NCBI GenBank assembly: GCA_030671985.1
Contig: DAOVHI010000095.1
Location: 1 to 5,751, forward strand
Direction: 5' to 3'
Source: JAHJDO01 sp030671985 [NCBI: bacterium]
Lineage (GTDB): Bacteria; JAHJDO01
DNA length: 5,751 bases
Part shown: piece by piece, positions 5,297 to 5,751 of the stretch
Layout: the number at the start of each line of letters is the position of its first letter
Position numbering within the stretch: the first letter of the stretch is position 1
Made by a program: the position numbers and the translations under genes
The notes under the pieces: generated by a model
What the model was told of the DNA's origin: nothing
What the model saw: the letters and a program-made list of their open reading frames with translations, nothing else
Databases searched by the model: none

Positions 5297-5751
5297 TACT
5301 GCCTGCCCCCTAACGTAACTTGTTTCTTGCTAAGAAAATAGACGAAAATTATTCCTCCCACAATCCCTGTGATCACGCCAACAGGAAGTTCCAAAGGAGA
5401 AACGATTGTCCTTGCAAGAGTATCGCAAAGTATAAGAAATGCTCCGCCTGCAAGAGCAGATGTAATAAGAAGTATACGATGATCTCCTCCAACAAACATA
5501 CGCATAAAATGCGGAACAACCAATCCGACAAATCCAATTACTCCGGCAACTGAGACTGCGCATCCCGTAAGTAAAGATGCAAGTATGAACAGCCATTTTT
5601 TTGTCTTTTCCACATTTACCCCAAGATGTAATGCCTCTTCTTCGCCTAAAGCAAGCGCATTAAGTTTTGTGCAGAATAAATAAGATATTAATAACCCCAG
5701 AACCGATATTAAAACAATTACTTTTATAAGAACCAAATTAGGCTCTTCTAA
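5296..5751 (-). CDS. FecCD/BtuC-family ABC importer permease, C-terminal part
   Basis: This is an inner-membrane permease that pairs with the ATPase encoded directly downstream. The frame is open to position 5751, giving 151 codons, so the gene is cut by the window edge. A TTG at 5736 could be misread as a start, but the codons before it are open and full-length members have about 330 residues. Hydrophobic segments lie at about window residues 6-25, 51-80, 92-112 and 120-140. The family hallmark GFVGLVVPHFMRMFVGGDHR includes the PHxxR part of the ATPase-coupling region. The short cytoplasmic tail ends TLGGRQ. The partner substrate-binding protein and the rest of the permease should lie to the right. 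Confidence 0.9.
   Translation of the reverse strand, partial: LEEPNLVLIKVIVLISVLGLLISYLFCTKLNALALGEEEALHLGVNVEKTKKWLFILASLLTGCAVSVAGVIGFVGLVVPHFMRMFVGGDHRILLITSALAGGAFLILCDTLARTIVSPLELPVGVITGIVGGIIFVYFLSKKQVTLGGRQ

Overview
The window reads as bacterial chromosome of moderate to low GC, with Shine-Dalgarno-led genes, tight operon spacing and TAA, TAG and TGA all used as stops. The separate homocysteine-methyltransferase and pterin-binding methyltransferase proteins suggest an anaerobe or an uncultured lineage with a split B12-dependent methionine synthase. I cannot name the phylum from sequence alone.

Layout, left to right. (1) Positions 1-321, minus strand: the 5' part of an AcsE/MetH-type pterin-binding methyltransferase gene. 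It is interrupted at codon 83 by an in-frame TAA, and the homologous reading continues to the window edge. It has its own promoter-like sequence, and a small hairpin covers its ribosome binding site. (2) Positions 390-2982, minus strand: a tight operon transcribed in the order homocysteine methyltransferase, rlmN, HAD-IB (SerB-like) phosphatase, with gaps of 5 and 2 bases. (3) Positions 2983-3316: intergenic DNA with a candidate promoter for that operon. (4) Positions 3318-4452, plus strand: a complete solitary integron gene cassette, made of a GTTAGC boundary, one 344-residue ORF of unknown function and a well-formed attC site. It is the only plus-strand gene in the window, and no integrase or second attC is visible. 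(5) Positions 4496-5751, minus strand: an iron-siderophore/haem/cobalamin-type ABC importer, with the C-terminal part of the FecCD permease overlapping its ATPase by one base.

How the parts fit. The homocysteine methyltransferase and pterin-binding modules are two of the parts of a corrinoid-dependent methionine synthase. RlmN consumes two S-adenosylmethionines per modification, and the nearby importer family includes vitamin B12 transporters, so a methyl/B12 theme is plausible but inferred. The cassette is an unrelated insertion between two native operons.

The main result is the lone cassette. Its 5' boundary GTTAGC is the exact complement of GCTAAC in the attC R'' box, so both ends can be placed to the base (G3317|TTAGC and G4452|TTAGTG). 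Its cargo belongs to a family I cannot name, with an Abi/HEPN-like look at its C terminus; a phage-defence role is a hypothesis. The ochre codon in the methyltransferase is the second result.
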